Positions 38,904 through 51,479 are shown, counted from the first letter of the stretch. The stretch is DNA of 64,000 nucleotides from Alteripontixanthobacter maritimus (GCF_003340475.1 NZ_QBKA01000002.1:1435501-1499500); one strand, 5' to 3'. The notes: generated by a model from the sequence alone, not told the origin. Numbers and translations are program-made.

Positions 38904-39437
38904 TTACTTCTTCTTCCCTTCCTTGCGGAAGATGTACTCGCCGCGATACTTGATGCCCTTGCCCTTATACGGCTCAGGCTTGCGCCAGCGGCGGACTTCG
39001 GCGGCGAACTGGCCGACTTCCTGCTTGTCCATCCCATTCACTTCAATGGTGGTCTGGTCAGGCGTTTTGACAGTAAGGCCTTCGGGGATGTCAATATCGA
39101 CATCGTGGCTGTAGCCGAGCTGCAGGTTCAGGATTTTGCCCTTGACTGCTGCGCGATAACCGACGCCATTGATCTCGAGAACCTTGGAGAAACCTTCGGT
39201 AACGCCTTCGACCAAATTGGACACAAGTGTGCGCTGCATGCCCCAGAAGGCTTGCGCCTGCTTGGTGTCGTTAGCGGGCTTCACCTGGATTTCGTCACCC
39301 TCGACCTTGTAGTCGATCAGTTCCGACAGGCCGAGTGTCAAAGTGCCCTTGGGGCCCTTCACGCTCAGCACATTGCCATCGATATTTGCGGTCACACCAT
39401 TCGGAATGGCGACTGCCTTCTTTCCGATACGGCTCAT
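38904..39437 (-). CDS. rplF: 50S ribosomal protein L6
   Basis: 177 residues, normal length. [23 protein letters not shown] and the C-terminal [24 protein letters not shown] are diagnostic. L6 sits near the GTPase-associated centre. Its start overlaps the rpsH stop by one base. Confidence 0.98.
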   Translation of the reverse strand: MSRIGKKAVAIPNGVTANIDGNVLSVKGPKGTLTLGLSELIDYKVEGDEIQVKPANDTKQAQAFWGMQRTLVSNLVEGVTEGFSKVLEINGVGYRAAVKGKILNLQLGYSHDVDIDIPEGLTVKTPDQTTIEVNGMDKQEVGQFAAEVRRWRKPEPYKGKGIKYRGEYIFRKEGKKK

Positions 39438-39832
39438 CAGAACACCTCCGCGAGCACTTCGCCGCCGACGTTCTCGGTGCGCGCTTCGTTATCCGAAAGC
39501 ACACCGCGAGGGGTCGAGACGATAGTAATGCCAAGGCCGTTGCGCACGGTCGGAAGTTCTTTCGAACCCGAATATACGCGGCGGCCAGGCTTCGACACGC
39601 GGGCCACATGCTTGATAGCAGGCTCGCCTTCGAAATATTTCAGTTCGATACGCAACGCCTTGTGCGCGCCGGTCTCATCTTCGGCATAGCCACGGATGTA
39701 GCCTTCGCGCTGAAGCACTTCGAGAACGTTCGCACGCAGTTTGGACGCAGGCGAGAGAACAGAGTCCTTCTTTGCCTGTTGCCCGTTGCGGATGCGGGTG
39801 AGCATATCACCCAGGGGATCGGTCATAGCCAT
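39437..39832 (-). CDS. rpsH: 30S ribosomal protein S8
   Basis: 131 residues. [14 protein letters not shown] at the N-terminus and [20 protein letters not shown] near the C-terminus identify S8. It binds the central domain of 16S rRNA and, in enterobacteria, represses the spc operon by binding its mRNA. Whether it does so here is unknown. Confidence 0.98.
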   Translation of the reverse strand: MAMTDPLGDMLTRIRNGQQAKKDSVLSPASKLRANVLEVLQREGYIRGYAEDETGAHKALRIELKYFEGEPAIKHVARVSKPGRRVYSGSKELPTVRNGLGITIVSTPRGVLSDNEARTENVGGEVLAEVF

Positions 39833-39843
39833 CTGTCAGATCC

Positions 39844-40149
39844 TCACCAGCTCGACTTCGTGACACCGGGGATCAGGCCCTTGTTGGCCAGATTCCGGAG
39901 CTCGATGCGATTAAGGCCGAACTTGCGGTAATAGCCGCGCGGGCGGCCGGTGGTGGTGCAGCGGTTGCGCACACGCGTGGGGTTCGCGTTGCGCGGCAAT
40001 TCCGCCAGTTTGAGACGTGCAATCAAACGCTCGCTCTCGTCGAGCGACTTGTCGTCGGCCACAGCTTTCAGCTTTTCGTATTTCGCTGCATACTGCTTGA
40101 CCAGCTTCTTGCGCCGCTCATTCTTGTTAATGGAACTCAGTTTCGCCAT
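39844..40149 (-). CDS. rpsN: 30S ribosomal protein S14
   Basis: 101 residues. [27 protein letters not shown] and [22 protein letters not shown] are the S14 signature. It is the long, zinc-free type, with a single Cys and no CxxC pairs. It lies between rplE and rpsH. Confidence 0.98.
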   Translation of the reverse strand: MAKLSSINKNERRKKLVKQYAAKYEKLKAVADDKSLDESERLIARLKLAELPRNANPTRVRNRCTTTGRPRGYYRKFGLNRIELRNLANKGLIPGVTKSSW

Positions 40150-40193
40150 TGGACTTAAGCTCTCTTCCTTGTCTCGGACAATAGCCGCACCGC

Positions 40194-40799
40194 TTACGCG
40201 GCGGCCTTTTCGTCTTCAGCCGATGCTTCGGCGGCCTCGGGGGCGGGGAACGGGAAACCGAACAGGCGCAGCAATTCGCGCGCTTCATCGTCGGTCTTTG
40301 CGGAGGTGGTGACGATCACGTCGAGGCCGCGGACGACGTCGATACGATCATAGCTAATTTCAGGAAACACGATCTGCTCCTTCAGGCCCATGGCGTAATT
40401 GCCATTACCATCAAAGCTTTTCGGGTTGAGCCCACGGAAATCCCGAATGCGGGGCATTGCGATAGTCACCAGACGGTCAACGAATTCGTACATCCGTTCA
40501 CGGCGAAGGGTTACCTTCGTACCGATCGGCATGCCTTCGCGAAGCTTGAACTGAGCGATCGACTTCTTCGCCTTGGTGATGACCGGCTTCTGGCCCGCGA
40601 TCAATGCGAGTTCCTCGGCAGCGGTCTGGACCTTCTTCTTGTCCTGGCTCGCCTCACCCACACCCATGTTAAGCGTGATCTTTTCGATCTTGGGCACTTC
40701 GAGACGGTTCTTGTAACCGAACTTTTCAGTCATCGCCTTGACGATCTCGTCGTCATAGCGCTGGCGCATACGTGGCGCGGTGTTCTTTTGATCAGCCAT
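40194..40799 (-). CDS. rplE: 50S ribosomal protein L5
   Basis: 201 residues. Conserved parts are [35 protein letters not shown], and [16 protein letters not shown]. The last 15-20 residues are an Ala/Glu-rich tail beyond the usual end. L5 binds 5S rRNA and contacts the P-site tRNA. Its start overlaps the rplX stop by 8 bases. Confidence 0.98.
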   Translation of the reverse strand: MADQKNTAPRMRQRYDDEIVKAMTEKFGYKNRLEVPKIEKITLNMGVGEASQDKKKVQTAAEELALIAGQKPVITKAKKSIAQFKLREGMPIGTKVTLRRERMYEFVDRLVTIAMPRIRDFRGLNPKSFDGNGNYAMGLKEQIVFPEISYDRIDVVRGLDVIVTTSAKTDDEARELLRLFGFPFPAPEAAEASAEDEKAAA

Positions 40800-41112
40800 C
40801 GATCGTCTCTCCGGACTTCACGGCCACGCGGACCTTCTTGCCGTCCTTTTCCTCGAAACGGACGCGAGTGGGCTTGCCGTCCTTCGGATCCGCAACAGCA
40901 ACCTTGGCCATGTGCATCGGAGCCGGAATACGGTCGATCCCGCCCTGCGGATTGGCTTGGCTGGGCTTACGATGACGGGTCATCACATTGATGCCTTCCA
41001 CCAGAACCTTGCCATCCTTGGGCATGACTTGTGTGACGGTACCGGTGCGGCCCCGGTCACGGCCCGAAAGCACAACGACGTTGTCGCCTTTCTTAATCTT
41101 GGCAGAACCCAT
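40792..41112 (-). CDS. rplX: 50S ribosomal protein L24
   Basis: 106 residues from ATG 41112, overlapping the rplN stop by one base. The frame is open upstream but only inside rpl[23 protein letters not shown] is the KOW motif of L24, followed by [22 protein letters not shown]. It is an early assembly protein of the large subunit. Confidence 0.98.
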   Translation of the reverse strand: MGSAKIKKGDNVVVLSGRDRGRTGTVTQVMPKDGKVLVEGINVMTRHRKPSQANPQGGIDRIPAPMHMAKVAVADPKDGKPTRVRFEEKDGKKVRVAVKSGETIDG

Positions 41113-41480
41113 CACAGCACCTCCGGCGCGAGCGAAATGATCTTCATGAACCCGCGGCCGCGCAATTCGCGAACCACAGGGCCAAAGATACGCGTACCGA
41201 TGGGCTCTTCCGTCTTGTTGACGAGCACGGCAGCGTTGCTGTCGAAGCGGATAACGCTGCCATCGGGGCGGCGTACATCCTTGCGGGTCCGAACGATGAC
41301 GGCACGGTGTACGTCGCCCTTCTTGACCTTCGCGCGGGGCTGGGCTTCCTTTACGGAAACCACGATCACGTCGCCTACGGATGCGAAACGGCGCTTTGAG
41401 CCGCCCAGTACCTTGATGCACTGGACGCGCTTGGCGCCGCTATTGTCCGCGACGTCGAGATTGGATTGCATCTGGATCAT
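41112..41480 (-). CDS. rplN: 50S ribosomal protein L14
   Basis: 122 residues. [27 protein letters not shown], and the C-terminal [19 protein letters not shown] identify L14. It lies at the subunit interface. It is preceded by an 86-bp spacer with a small stem-loop, then rpsQ. Confidence 0.98.
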   Translation of the reverse strand: MIQMQSNLDVADNSGAKRVQCIKVLGGSKRRFASVGDVIVVSVKEAQPRAKVKKGDVHRAVIVRTRKDVRRPDGSVIRFDSNAAVLVNKTEEPIGTRIFGPVVRELRGRGFMKIISLAPEVL

Positions 41481-41505
41481 CGATCCGGTTCCTTCTCATT
41501 TGGCT

Positions 41506-41524
41506 TGCCGGAACAAGTCCGGCA
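41506..41524 (-). other. stem-loop between rpsQ and rplN
   Basis: TGCCGGA (41506-41512) pairs with TCCGGCA (41518-41524) around a 5-base loop. It lies in the 86-bp spacer and has no T-run. It could be an mRNA processing or translational control element. Confidence 0.4.
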
Positions 41525-41566
41525 GTTCCTTCGTCAGTCCTGCCGCAGATGCGACAGAGCGATTGC

Positions 41567-41956
41567 TTATTCGGCGTCAGCCGCCTCGGCTTCTTTTTCT
41601 GCCTTGGCCTTGGCCCCTGCTTCGGCCTTGGCCTTTGCAGCTGCCTGGGCTTCAGCGGGAGCGCCCGTCGGCGTAGCTTCAGCGACATCGAGATCAGCGG
41701 CCACGGCCACACCCTTCGATGCCTGTACGCGGTCGATCACCGTCCATGTCTTCGTCTTGGAGATCGGCTTCGTCTCCTCGATGCGGACTGTGTCGCCGAT
41801 CACGTACTCGTTCGTCTCGTCATGCGCGTGATACTTTTTCGAACGGCGGATGATCTTCCCGTAAAGCGGGTGCTTCACCTTGCGCTCGACCTTCACAGTC
41901 ACGGTCTTGTTCGTCTTGTCCGAGGTTACGGTCCCGGTCATGATACGTTTGGGCAT
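41567..41956 (-). CDS. rpsQ: 30S ribosomal protein S17 with Ala/Glu/Lys-rich C-terminal extension
   Basis: 129 residues. The S17 core ([55 protein letters not shown]) ends near residue 85. About 42 further residues are mostly Ala, Glu and Lys, predicted helical or disordered. The total is roughly 1.5 times the normal length. It lies 11 bases downstream of rpmC. Confidence 0.97.
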   Translation of the reverse strand: MPKRIMTGTVTSDKTNKTVTVKVERKVKHPLYGKIIRRSKKYHAHDETNEYVIGDTVRIEETKPISKTKTWTVIDRVQASKGVAVAADLDVAEATPTGAPAEAQAAAKAKAEAGAKAKAEKEAEAADAE

Positions 41957-41967
41957 CGTTAAACTCC

Positions 41968-42195
41968 TCAGGCCGCGCTGGATTTGGCCGATGCTGCGGA
42001 ACGTTCGTTCTGCAACGTCTTGATCAGCGCAATCGCGCGGCGAACTTCCTTGATCCGGGCAGGCCGTTCCAACTGGTTGGTAGCTGCCTGAAAGCGCAGG
42101 TTGAACTGCTCGCGCTTCAATTCGACGAGGCTTTCGGTAAGCTGGTCGTCAGACTTGGTGCGCATATCTTCCACGGTGGATTTGGTATCTGCCAT
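41968..42195 (-). CDS. rpmC: 50S ribosomal protein L29
   Basis: 75 residues from ATG 42195. A TTG two codons earlier would sit on top of the GGAGG ribosome site, so the ATG is the better start. [38 protein letters not shown] is the L29 core, cited here as its start [12 protein letters not shown] and end RRAIALIKT. The protein sits at the nascent-chain exit and binds SRP and trigger factor. Confidence 0.97.
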   Translation of the reverse strand: MADTKSTVEDMRTKSDDQLTESLVELKREQFNLRFQAATNQLERPARIKEVRRAIALIKTLQNERSAASAKSSAA

Positions 42196-42197
42196 GC

Positions 42198-42629
42198 TCA
42201 ACCCTCCAGGTGCGAGGTGTCGCCGAGGCGGGCGACAACCTTCGTCTTGATGGGAAGCTTCATCGCGGCGCGGCTGAACGCTTCTGCCGCAAGCGGACCG
42301 GCAACGCCGTCCAGCTCGAACAGAATGCGACCTGGCTTCACACGAGCGGCCCAGTATTCCACGGAACCCTTACCCTTACCCTGACGGACTTCGGCAGGCT
42401 TCTTGGACACTGGCACGTCGGGGAAGACGCGGATCCACAAACGGCCCTGACGCTTCATATGACGCGTAATTGCACGGCGAGCGGCTTCGATCTGGCGCGC
42501 GGTAATACGCTCAGGCTCTAGGGCCTTAAGACCATAAGATCCGAAGTTCAGGGTCGTTCCGCCTTTGGCAGAGCCCTTGATCCGGCCTTTGAAGGCCTTG
42601 CGATACTTGTGTTTTTTTGGTTGCAGCAT
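42198..42629 (-). CDS. rplP: 50S ribosomal protein L16
   Basis: 143 residues. [34 protein letters not shown], and [17 protein letters not shown] are diagnostic. It organises the A-site tRNA region of the large subunit. It is 28 bases downstream of rpsC. Confidence 0.98.
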   Translation of the reverse strand: MLQPKKHKYRKAFKGRIKGSAKGGTTLNFGSYGLKALEPERITARQIEAARRAITRHMKRQGRLWIRVFPDVPVSKKPAEVRQGKGKGSVEYWAARVKPGRILFELDGVAGPLAAEAFSRAAMKLPIKTKVVARLGDTSHLEG

Positions 42630-42657
42630 TGCTTTTCTCTATCCCTGGCAGTCCGCC

Positions 42658-43353
42658 CTAGCGGGCAGGCCTTACGCCGGATGTCTGTGCTTCCATCATG
42701 AGGCGATCTTGCGCGGTCGGATCGTGGCCAAGGATCTCGCCCTTGAAGATCCAGACCTTGATACCGATGATCCCATATGCCGTCAGCGCTTCGGCTTCGG
42801 CATAATCGACATTGGCGCGGAGCGTATGCAAAGGCACGCGGCCTTCACGGTACTGTTCGACACGGGCGATTTCCGCGCCGCCGAGACGACCGCCACAAAC
42901 GATCTTGATGCCCTCAGCGCCCAAACGCATGGCGGACTGCATCGCGCGCTTCATTGCACGGCGGAACGCAATCCGGCGGATCAGCTGGTCAGCGATACCG
43001 GTAGCAACGAGCTTGGCATCGATTTCCGGCTTGCGAATTTCGACGATATTCAGCTTCACTTCGCTCAACGTCATTTTCGCCAGAGCGCCACGCAGCTTCT
43101 CGATATCCGCGCCCTTTTTGCCGATAATGACGCCGGGACGCGCTGCATAGATCGATACGCGGCAAAGCTTCGCCGGACGCTCGATCACAACCTTGGAAAT
43201 CGCAGCCTGTGGCAGCGAACCCATGATGTGCTTGCGGATCTCGATGTCTTCCTTGAGCAGCTGCGCATAATCACGCCCTTCGGCGTACCAGCGGCTGTCC
43301 CAAGTGCGGTTGATCTGGAGCCGTAGACCGATCGGATTACTCTTCTGACCCAT
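42658..43353 (-). CDS. rpsC: 30S ribosomal protein S3
   Basis: 231 residues from ATG 43353. The open frame upstream lies inside rpl[21 protein letters not shown], the KH domain with [17 protein letters not shown], and [16 protein letters not shown]-type sequence (here [16 protein letters not shown]) identify S3. It lines the mRNA entry tunnel. Confidence 0.98.
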   Translation of the reverse strand: MGQKSNPIGLRLQINRTWDSRWYAEGRDYAQLLKEDIEIRKHIMGSLPQAAISKVVIERPAKLCRVSIYAARPGVIIGKKGADIEKLRGALAKMTLSEVKLNIVEIRKPEIDAKLVATGIADQLIRRIAFRRAMKRAMQSAMRLGAEGIKIVCGGRLGGAEIARVEQYREGRVPLHTLRANVDYAEAEALTAYGIIGIKVWIFKGEILGHDPTAQDRLMMEAQTSGVRPAR

Positions 43354-43354
43354 C

Positions 43355-43738
43355 TTACGCCTCCTCTTCTTCGTGTTCGCGCACAACAATCCGCAGCCGG
43401 CTAAACGGCTTCAGGATACGTGTCGACTTACCGCGACCGCGTGTGTGGAACCGCTTCATTGTGATCGCCTTGCCGACGCTCGCCTCGGCAACGATCAGCG
43501 CGTCGACATCCAGGTTATGGTTGTTCTCGGCGTTGGCGATTGCGGACGACAGCACCTTGAACGCGTCGCGAGCCATGCCCTTCTTGGAGAAGGTCAGGAT
43601 GTTGAGCGCCTCTTCGGCCTTCTTGCCACGGATCAGTTCAGCGACGAGATTGAGCTTCTGCGCGGAACCACGAATTGTGGTACCCACAGCAAGAGCCTCG
43701 TTCTCGGCCACGCGGCGCGGAGTTTTTGCCTTGCCCAT
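43355..43738 (-). CDS. rplV: 50S ribosomal protein L22
   Basis: 127 residues. [21 protein letters not shown], the conserved [15 protein letters not shown], and the loop [19 protein letters not shown] identify L22. Its loop lines the exit tunnel near the macrolide site. It overlaps rpsS by one base. Confidence 0.98.
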   Translation of the reverse strand: MGKAKTPRRVAENEALAVGTTIRGSAQKLNLVAELIRGKKAEEALNILTFSKKGMARDAFKVLSSAIANAENNHNLDVDALIVAEASVGKAITMKRFHTRGRGKSTRILKPFSRLRIVVREHEEEEA

Positions 43739-44013
43739 TATCGCTTGCCCTTCTTATCGGACGCATGACCAGGGAACGTACGCGTTGGCGCAAATTCACC
43801 GAGCTTGTGACCGACCATGTCTTCCGACACGGATACCGGGATAAACTTGTGACCGTTATAGACATTGAACGTCAGCCCAACGAATTGCGGCAGGACCGTG
43901 CTGCGGCGCGACCAGGTCTTGATCGGCTTGTTGCTGCTCGCTTCCTGTGCGTCTTCTGCCTTCTTAAGCAGGGACAGCTCCACGAACGGACCCTTCCATA
44001 CGGAACGTGCCAT
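43738..44013 (-). CDS. rpsS: 30S ribosomal protein S19
   Basis: 91 residues from ATG 44013. The upstream open frame belongs to rplB sequence. [31 protein letters not shown], and [16 protein letters not shown] are the S19 signature. It sits in the 30S head and binds 16S rRNA together with S13. Confidence 0.98.
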   Translation of the reverse strand: MARSVWKGPFVELSLLKKAEDAQEASSNKPIKTWSRRSTVLPQFVGLTFNVYNGHKFIPVSVSEDMVGHKLGEFAPTRTFPGHASDKKGKR

Positions 44014-44018
44014 GTCCG

Positions 44019-44855
44019 TTACCTCTTCTTCTTGGCGTGACGCGAACGGATAATCATCTTGTCCGTCTGCTTGTTCTTGCGAGTGCGGGCGCCCTTGGTC
44101 GGCTTGCCCCAAGGCGTAACCGGATGGCGACCACCGCTGGTCTTGCCTTCACCACCACCATGCGGGTGATCGACAGGGTTCTTGGCGACACCGCGGGTAA
44201 GTGGCTTAACGCCCATCCAGCGCTTGCGGCCGGCCTTGCCCAGGTTCTGGTTCTGGTTGTCGGGGTTCGACACCGCGCCAACCGTACCCATGCAATCGGC
44301 GCGCAGATAACGCTGCTCGCCAGAGTTGAGACGGACCATGACCATGCCACGGTCGCGGCCGACGAGCTGGACGTAAGCCCCGGCGGAACGGGCAATCTGC
44401 CCACCCTTGCCCGGCTTCATCTCCACATTGTGGATAATGGTGCCAACAGGCATCTGACCCAGAAGCATGGCGTTGCCGGGCTTCGTATCGACTTTCTCAC
44501 CAGCGATGACCTTATCACCAACCGCGAGGCGTTGCGGGGCGAGAATATAAGCCATCTCGTCATCGGTGTACTTGATGAGTGCGATGAAAGCAGTGCGGTT
44601 TGGATCGTATTCAATCCGTTCCACGGTGCCTTCCACGTCCCACTTCCGACGCTTGAAATCGATGAAGCGATACTTCTGCTTGTGACCGCCGCCGATGCCG
44701 CGCGAGGTGATGTGCCCCTTATTGTTGCGGCCACCAGTCTTGCGCTTGCCCTCGGTCAGCGACTTGACCGGCTTGCCCTTGAACAGGCCGGACTTGTCGA
44801 CGAGGATCAGGCCGCGACGGGCGGGAGTGGTCGGTTTATAATTCTTGAGTGCCAT
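44019..44855 (-). CDS. rplB: 50S ribosomal protein L2
   Basis: 278 residues. [35 protein letters not shown], and the peptidyl-transferase-region loop [13 protein letters not shown] (here [15 protein letters not shown]) are diagnostic. The conserved His of HPHGG is present. L2 is a key protein for subunit joining. Confidence 0.98.
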   Translation of the reverse strand: MALKNYKPTTPARRGLILVDKSGLFKGKPVKSLTEGKRKTGGRNNKGHITSRGIGGGHKQKYRFIDFKRRKWDVEGTVERIEYDPNRTAFIALIKYTDDEMAYILAPQRLAVGDKVIAGEKVDTKPGNAMLLGQMPVGTIIHNVEMKPGKGGQIARSAGAYVQLVGRDRGMVMVRLNSGEQRYLRADCMGTVGAVSNPDNQNQNLGKAGRKRWMGVKPLTRGVAKNPVDHPHGGGEGKTSGGRHPVTPWGKPTKGARTRKNKQTDKMIIRSRHAKKKR

Positions 44856-44863
44856 GGTTCGCC

Positions 44864-45178
44864 TCAGATCCCGCTGGTGACGTCGATGGAGTCACCTTCG
44901 GCCAGTGTGATAATGGCCTTCTTGAAATCGGAACGCTTGTAAGGTTTGCCCTTCCAGCGCTTACTCTTGCCCTTGGTCACGATCGTGTTCACGTTCGTGA
45001 CCTTCACGTCGAACAGAGCCTCGATCGCTTCCTTGATCTGCGGCTTCGTGCTGTCGTTCGCGACCTTGAAAACGACGCCGTTATACTCGGACAGCAGCGT
45101 CGACTTCTCGGTGATGTGGGGGGCGAGGACGACGTCGTAATGACGCGCGTCCACACCGTTTTTCGTGTCCTTAGCCAT
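44864..45178 (-). CDS. rplW: 50S ribosomal protein L23
   Basis: 104 residues from ATG 45178. [39 protein letters not shown], and a C-terminal [19 protein letters not shown] identify L23, the trigger factor docking site at the tunnel exit. Its start overlaps the end of rplD by 8 bases. Confidence 0.98.
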   Translation of the reverse strand: MAKDTKNGVDARHYDVVLAPHITEKSTLLSEYNGVVFKVANDSTKPQIKEAIEALFDVKVTNVNTIVTKGKSKRWKGKPYKRSDFKKAIITLAEGDSIDVTSGI

Positions 45179-45797
45179 CGAAACGGGCCTCCAGCTTTTC
45201 GACCGCATCCTTGGTGAGGACCAGCGTATCGTGCTTCAGGATGTCATAGACGTTGGCGCCCATCGCCGGCATCACATTGACGCCCGGGAGGTTGCCGGCA
45301 GCCTTGGTAAAGCTGTCATTCACAGCTTCCCCGTCGATCACCAGAACCTTGCCGCCCCAACCCTGCTTTTCGAAGTGTCCCTTCAAAGCCTTGGTCTTGG
45401 CATCTTTCAGTTCCAGCGTATCGACAACGACCAGCGCGTCTTTCGCCTTGCTCGACAAGGCCATTTTCAGGCCGAGCGCGCGGATTTTCTTGTTCAGCGA
45501 GGGATTGAAATCCCGCTTGCGTGGGCCGTGGGCCTTACCGCCGCCGATGAAGATTGGAGCGCCGCGATCACCGTGACGAGCGCCGCCCGAACCCTTCTGT
45601 GGGCCGTGCTTGGCGCCGGTACGGGCAACATCGGCACGCTCCCGGGCAGGCCGTGCAGTCGCGCGCCGCTTTTCCAGCTGCCACGTCACAACGCGGTGCA
45701 GGATATCGGCACGCGGCTCGACACCGAACACGGCGTCGTTAAGCTCGACATCACCAGATGCCTTGCTGCCGTCGATTTTTTGGACCTTCACCTTCAT
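45171..45797 (-). CDS. rplD: 50S ribosomal protein L4
   Basis: 208 residues from ATG 45797. The upstream open frame lies inside rpl[48 protein letters not shown]-type loop (seen as [14 protein letters not shown] and GPRKRDF) and [19 protein letters not shown] identify L4. In enterobacteria L4 represses the S10 operon. The hairpin-rich rpsJ-rplC spacer is upstream here. Confidence 0.98.
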   Translation of the reverse strand: MKVKVQKIDGSKASGDVELNDAVFGVEPRADILHRVVTWQLEKRRATARPARERADVARTGAKHGPQKGSGGARHGDRGAPIFIGGGKAHGPRKRDFNPSLNKKIRALGLKMALSSKAKDALVVVDTLELKDAKTKALKGHFEKQGWGGKVLVIDGEAVNDSFTKAAGNLPGVNVMPAMGANVYDILKHDTLVLTKDAVEKLEARFDG

Positions 45798-45801
45798 CGG
45801 T

Positions 45802-46710
45802 TCAGCCCTCCTTACCATCATCATCCGAAGCCGTTTTGGCCTCCGACGGATTGTTGACCGGGTCGATCGTCGCACCAGGCTCGCCCGCGGGAGCGATTTC
45901 CGATGCCGCACCGGCTTCTTGCTCTTCAAGCAGCTTGGCCTGCAGTTCCGGCGAAACTTCCGGCGTTACTTCATGCTCTGCCGCGCCTTCCACAAGACCG
46001 GGCTTCGCATCATCAGAAGCAGTTTCAGCGGCGTTACGTCGCATGGCACCGGGGAACGGCGCCTCCGAAGGCATCGGTAGCTTCACAGCATCCCGAACCA
46101 TCATCCAACCATTCTTGGTGCCGGGTACGGAACCCTTAACGAAAATCAGGCCACGCTCAGCATCGGTGCGAACCACTTCAAGGTTCTGCTGGGTACGCTG
46201 ACGGTCACCCATGTGGCCGGCCATTTTCTTGTTCTTGAAAACCTTGCCGGGATCCTGCCGCTGACCGGTCGAACCGTGCGAGCGGTGAGAAACGGAAACA
46301 CCGTGAGTGGCGCGCAGACCGCCGAAGTTCCAACGCTTCATGGCACCGGCAAAGCCTTTACCCTGCGTATAACCCGTCACGTCGATCTTCTGACCAGCGA
46401 TAAAGTGATCTGCAGTGATAGTAGCGCCGACGGGAAGCAAGGCCTCTTCGTCGTTCAAGCGGAATTCCGCGACCTTCATCTTCAAACCGACTTCTGCCTT
46501 CGCAAAGGCTTCACGCTGCGGTTTGTTGACGTTTTTCTGCTTCGCCGTGCCCGAACCGACCTGCAGCGCGACGTAGCCGTCACGGTCCATGGTGCGGTGC
46601 GACACGACCTGGCAATCTTCCAGAGCAAGGACGGTAACGGGCACGTGCCGGCCATCCTCCTGGAAGAGGCGGGTCATCCCGATCTTCTTTGCGATAACGC
46701 CTGTGCGCAT
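45802..46710 (-). CDS. rplC: 50S ribosomal protein L3 with long acidic C-terminal extension
   Basis: 302 residues. [54 protein letters not shown] and [19 protein letters not shown] are L3. The conserved protein ends near residue 225. About 75 further residues are rich in Glu, Ala, Pro and Asp, with no recognisable fold. This is an acidic tail on an rRNA-binding protein, opposite in charge to the L15 tail. Confidence 0.97.
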   Translation of the reverse strand: MRTGVIAKKIGMTRLFQEDGRHVPVTVLALEDCQVVSHRTMDRDGYVALQVGSGTAKQKNVNKPQREAFAKAEVGLKMKVAEFRLNDEEALLPVGATITADHFIAGQKIDVTGYTQGKGFAGAMKRWNFGGLRATHGVSVSHRSHGSTGQRQDPGKVFKNKKMAGHMGDRQRTQQNLEVVRTDAERGLIFVKGSVPGTKNGWMMVRDAVKLPMPSEAPFPGAMRRNAAETASDDAKPGLVEGAAEHEVTPEVSPELQAKLLEEQEAGAASEIAPAGEPGATIDPVNNPSEAKTASDDDGKEG

Positions 46711-46731
46711 CGTACGAACTCCTCAACAGAG

Positions 46732-46902
46732 GCACCCCGGCTCATCCGAGGTGCTTGTCAGCCCAATTGTTCGATACGTCGCCCCGTCCGGGCTAACTGT
46801 CACCGCTTGCACGGCAACGAGACGGGGGACGCTTGCCCGGAGTTTCCGGAGGTATCCCAGTGTCTTGCGGGGCCTTCGCCCCACTCCGGACCAAGTCCGG
46901 AG
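46732..46902 (-). other. hairpin cluster in the rpsJ-rplC spacer
   Basis: Three stem-loops lie in the 209-bp spacer. 46732-46754 has 9-bp arms with one mismatch. 46869-46882 is GGGGC with GCCCC around CTTC. 46884-46902 is CTCCGGAC with GTCCGGAG around a 3-base loop. None has a T-run. Spacers this large are rare inside S10 operons, so a leader-like regulatory region is plausible. Confidence 0.5.
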
Positions 46903-46919
46903 GTAGTCTGAACTTGCCG

Positions 46920-47231
46920 TTAGGCCAGCTTGATTTCGACGTTTACACCAGCTGCGAGGTCGAGCTTCATCAGCGCATCCACCGTCTGGGCGTTTGGCTG
47001 AACGATATCAAGCAGCCGCTTGTAGGTACGCACCTCGAACTGCTCGCGCGACTTCTTGTCGATGTGCGGGCCGCGGTTCACGGTGAATTTCTCAATGCGC
47101 GTCGGCATGGGAATGGGGCCACGAATAAGCGCGCCGGTGCGGCGGGCCGTTTCCGCAATCTCGCCAGTTGCCTGATCGAGTACGCGGTGGTCAAACGCCT
47201 TCAGGCGAATGCGAATATTCTGAGCTTCCAT
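46920..47231 (-). CDS. rpsJ: 30S ribosomal protein S10
   Basis: 103 residues. [41 protein letters not shown], and [16 protein letters not shown] are S10. It also serves as NusE in transcription antitermination. It lies between tuf and rplC, with spacers over 150 bp on both sides. Confidence 0.98.
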   Translation of the reverse strand: MEAQNIRIRLKAFDHRVLDQATGEIAETARRTGALIRGPIPMPTRIEKFTVNRGPHIDKKSREQFEVRTYKRLLDIVQPNAQTVDALMKLDLAAGVNVEIKLA

Positions 47232-47349
47232 AACCTATACCGATGCGAAAGAGCCGAGGAGCATTCCGGCGAGGCCGACACACTCCCAAAAATAAAGAGC
47301 CGCCCGCCTTCCGGCGAACCGGATAGGGGCGACCCCAAACCAAAACCTG

Positions 47350-47377
47350 ACCGGCGGGAGACGAATCCCCCGCCGGT
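47350..47377 (-). terminator. terminator-like hairpin after tuf
   Basis: ACCGGCGGG (47350-47358) pairs perfectly with CCCGCCGGT (47369-47377). On the minus strand it follows the tuf stop by about 14 bases and is followed by a T- and G-rich stretch containing TTTT. It may be a partial terminator that lowers rpsJ transcription relative to tuf. Confidence 0.6.
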
Positions 47378-47391
47378 GAGCCAAGCCTATA

Positions 47392-48582
47392 TTACTTAGT
47401 GATCTCGCTGACAACCCCGGAACCAACAGTCCGGCCACCTTCGCGGATAGCGAAGCGGAGACCTGGGTCCATGGCGATCGGTGCGATTAGCTTGACGTTG
47501 ATCGTCACGTTGTCGCCAGGCATCACCATTTCGGTGCCTTCGGGAAGGATTACTTCACCGGTGACGTCCGTCGTGCGGAAGTAGAACTGCGGGCGATAGT
47601 TGGCGAAGAACGGCGTGTGACGGCCGCCTTCGTCCTTCGAAAGCACATACACTTCGGCGCTGAATTCGGTGTGCGGGTTGACCGAACCGGGCTTGGCCAG
47701 AACCTGACCACGCTCGACGTCTTCACGGCCGACGCCGCGAACCAGTGCACCGATGTTGTCACCAGCTTCACCGCGATCAAGCAACTTGCGAAACATCTCG
47801 ACGCCGGTCACGGTCGTCTTGCCCGTGTCCTTGATGCCGACGATTTCAACTTCGTCACCAACATTCACGATGCCGGTTTCGACACGGCCGGTGACAACCG
47901 TACCGCGACCGGAGATCGAGAACACGTCCTCGATCGGCATCAGGAACGGCTTGTCGACCGGACGGTCGGGCTGCGGAATGTGCTCGTCGACAGCCTTCAT
48001 CAGTTCGATGATGGAGTTCTTGCCGATTTCGTCGTCACGACCCTCGAGAGCAGCCAGAGCCGAACCCTTGACGATAGCGATGTTGTCACCATCGAAATCA
48101 TAGGCGGACAGAAGCTCACGGACTTCCAGTTCGACGAGCTCGAGGATTTCCTCATCATCGACCTGGTCGACCTTGTTCATGTACACGACCAGCGCAGGCA
48201 CGCCGACCTGGCGAGCAAGCAGGATGTGCTCACGTGTCTGCGGCATCGGGCCGTCAGCAGCGTTCACAACCAAGATTGCGCCATCCATCTGGGCGGCACC
48301 GGTGATCATGTTCTTCACGTAATCGGCGTGGCCCGGGCAATCGACGTGCGCATAGTGGCGCGCTTCGGTTTCGTATTCCACGTGGGCGGTCGAGATCGTG
48401 ATGCCGCGCTCGCGCTCTTCAGGAGCCTTGTCGATGTTTGCGAAATCGACAGCAGCGCCGCCGTTGACTTCAGCCATCACCTTGGTGATTGCTGCCGTCA
48501 GTGTGGTCTTGCCATGGTCGACGTGACCAATGGTGCCGATGTTGCAGTGCGGCTTGTTCCGCTCGAATTTTTCCTTCGCCAT
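47392..48582 (-). CDS. tuf: elongation factor Tu
   Basis: 396 residues, full length. G1 is GHVDHGKT, the switch region has RERGITI, G3 is [11 protein letters not shown], and G4 is NKVDQ. Domains 2 and 3 include [11 protein letters not shown] and the C-terminal [13 protein letters not shown]. It delivers aminoacyl-tRNA to the ribosome. It follows fusA by 91 bp. No second tuf is in this window. Confidence 0.99.
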   Translation of the reverse strand: MAKEKFERNKPHCNIGTIGHVDHGKTTLTAAITKVMAEVNGGAAVDFANIDKAPEERERGITISTAHVEYETEARHYAHVDCPGHADYVKNMITGAAQMDGAILVVNAADGPMPQTREHILLARQVGVPALVVYMNKVDQVDDEEILELVELEVRELLSAYDFDGDNIAIVKGSALAALEGRDDEIGKNSIIELMKAVDEHIPQPDRPVDKPFLMPIEDVFSISGRGTVVTGRVETGIVNVGDEVEIVGIKDTGKTTVTGVEMFRKLLDRGEAGDNIGALVRGVGREDVERGQVLAKPGSVNPHTEFSAEVYVLSKDEGGRHTPFFANYRPQFYFRTTDVTGEVILPEGTEMVMPGDNVTINVKLIAPIAMDPGLRFAIREGGRTVGSGVVSEITK

Positions 48583-48673
48583 GTCTCAATAACCTTTGTC
48601 TGAAATTATGTCTTTTTGCGGGTTTTGGACGGCGCCCGCGAAACAGGCGCCGCCCCTAAACGGTAAGCCTGCC

Positions 48674-50767
<2,094 letters not shown>

Positions 50768-50831
50768 GATAGTTCCTTGGGTTGTCGAGGGGCCTCGATA
50801 GGCACCCATATGGGGATTGAGATCGGGCGTT

Positions 50832-50865
50832 AAAGGCGGGCCGCAGTCAAAGCGCCCCGCCCTTT
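50832..50865 (-). other. hairpin between rpsG and fusA
   Basis: AAAGGCGGG (50832-50840) pairs with CCCGCCCTTT (50856-50865) with one bulged C. It follows the rpsG stop by about 8 bases on the minus strand. There is no strong T-run beyond it. Partial termination or mRNA stabilisation is possible. Confidence 0.45.
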
Positions 50866-50872
50866 ACGCACA

Positions 50873-51343
50873 CTACCAGCGGTAGTGGCTGAACGCCCGG
50901 TTGGCATCGGCCATGCGGTGCGCGTCTTCACGCTTCTTCACCGCGTTGCCGCGATTGTTGGCCGCATCCATCAGCTCGCCCGAGAGACGCGCCGACATGG
51001 TGGTTTCCGGACGACCGCGCGCAGCGGTAATCATCCAGCGAATGGCGAGAGCCTGGGCACGTTCGGGGCGAACCTCGACCGGCACCTGGTACGTGGCACC
51101 ACCGACGCGGCGCGAACGCACCTCGACCTGCGGCTTGATGTTGTCGAGCGCGGCGTGGAACACCTCGACCGGATTGGTCTTGGCCTTTTCCTCCACCGTG
51201 TCGAGCGCGCCATAGACGATGCGTTCGGCAGTGGACTTCTTACCGTCGAGCATGAGGTTGTTCATGAACTTCGACAGGATCAGATCCTTGAATTTAGGAT
51301 CGGGCAGGATTTCCCGTTTTTCGGGACGACGACGACGTGACAT
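50873..51343 (-). CDS. rpsG: 30S ribosomal protein S7
   Basis: 156 residues from ATG 51343. The open frame upstream runs into the inverted-repeat spacer and has no support. [41 protein letters not shown] (in two parts) and [11 protein letters not shown] identify S7, the nucleator of the 30S head. In enterobacteria S7 represses the str operon through the rpsL-rpsG spacer. The spacer here contains a very large hairpin. Confidence 0.98.
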   Translation of the reverse strand: MSRRRRPEKREILPDPKFKDLILSKFMNNLMLDGKKSTAERIVYGALDTVEEKAKTNPVEVFHAALDNIKPQVEVRSRRVGGATYQVPVEVRPERAQALAIRWMITAARGRPETTMSARLSGELMDAANNRGNAVKKREDAHRMADANRAFSHYRW

Positions 51344-51391
51344 ATCTGTTAACTCCTTCGGAGTGCGGCAGACCCATCCGGGTCCGCCTTG

Positions 51392-51479
51392 CGGTGCCGG
51401 CCCGTCTCCCCCTCCCAACCACCCGATACCGTATCGGAACATGATCGGGTGGTTGGGAGGGGGAGACGGGCTGGCACCG
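51392..51479. repeat. near-perfect 36-bp inverted repeat between rpsL and rpsG
   Basis: Arms at 51392-51427 and 51444-51479 pair over all 36 positions with one G-T wobble, around a 16-base loop (51428-51443). Smaller stems flank it on each side. No T-run follows on either strand, so it is not a simple terminator. It fills nearly half of the 185-bp spacer of two co-transcribed essential genes. Confidence 0.9.

Noticed and set aside
51392-51479. Intrinsic terminator between rpsL and rpsG
   Set aside because: No T-run follows the stem on either strand, and termination here would silence essential downstream genes.
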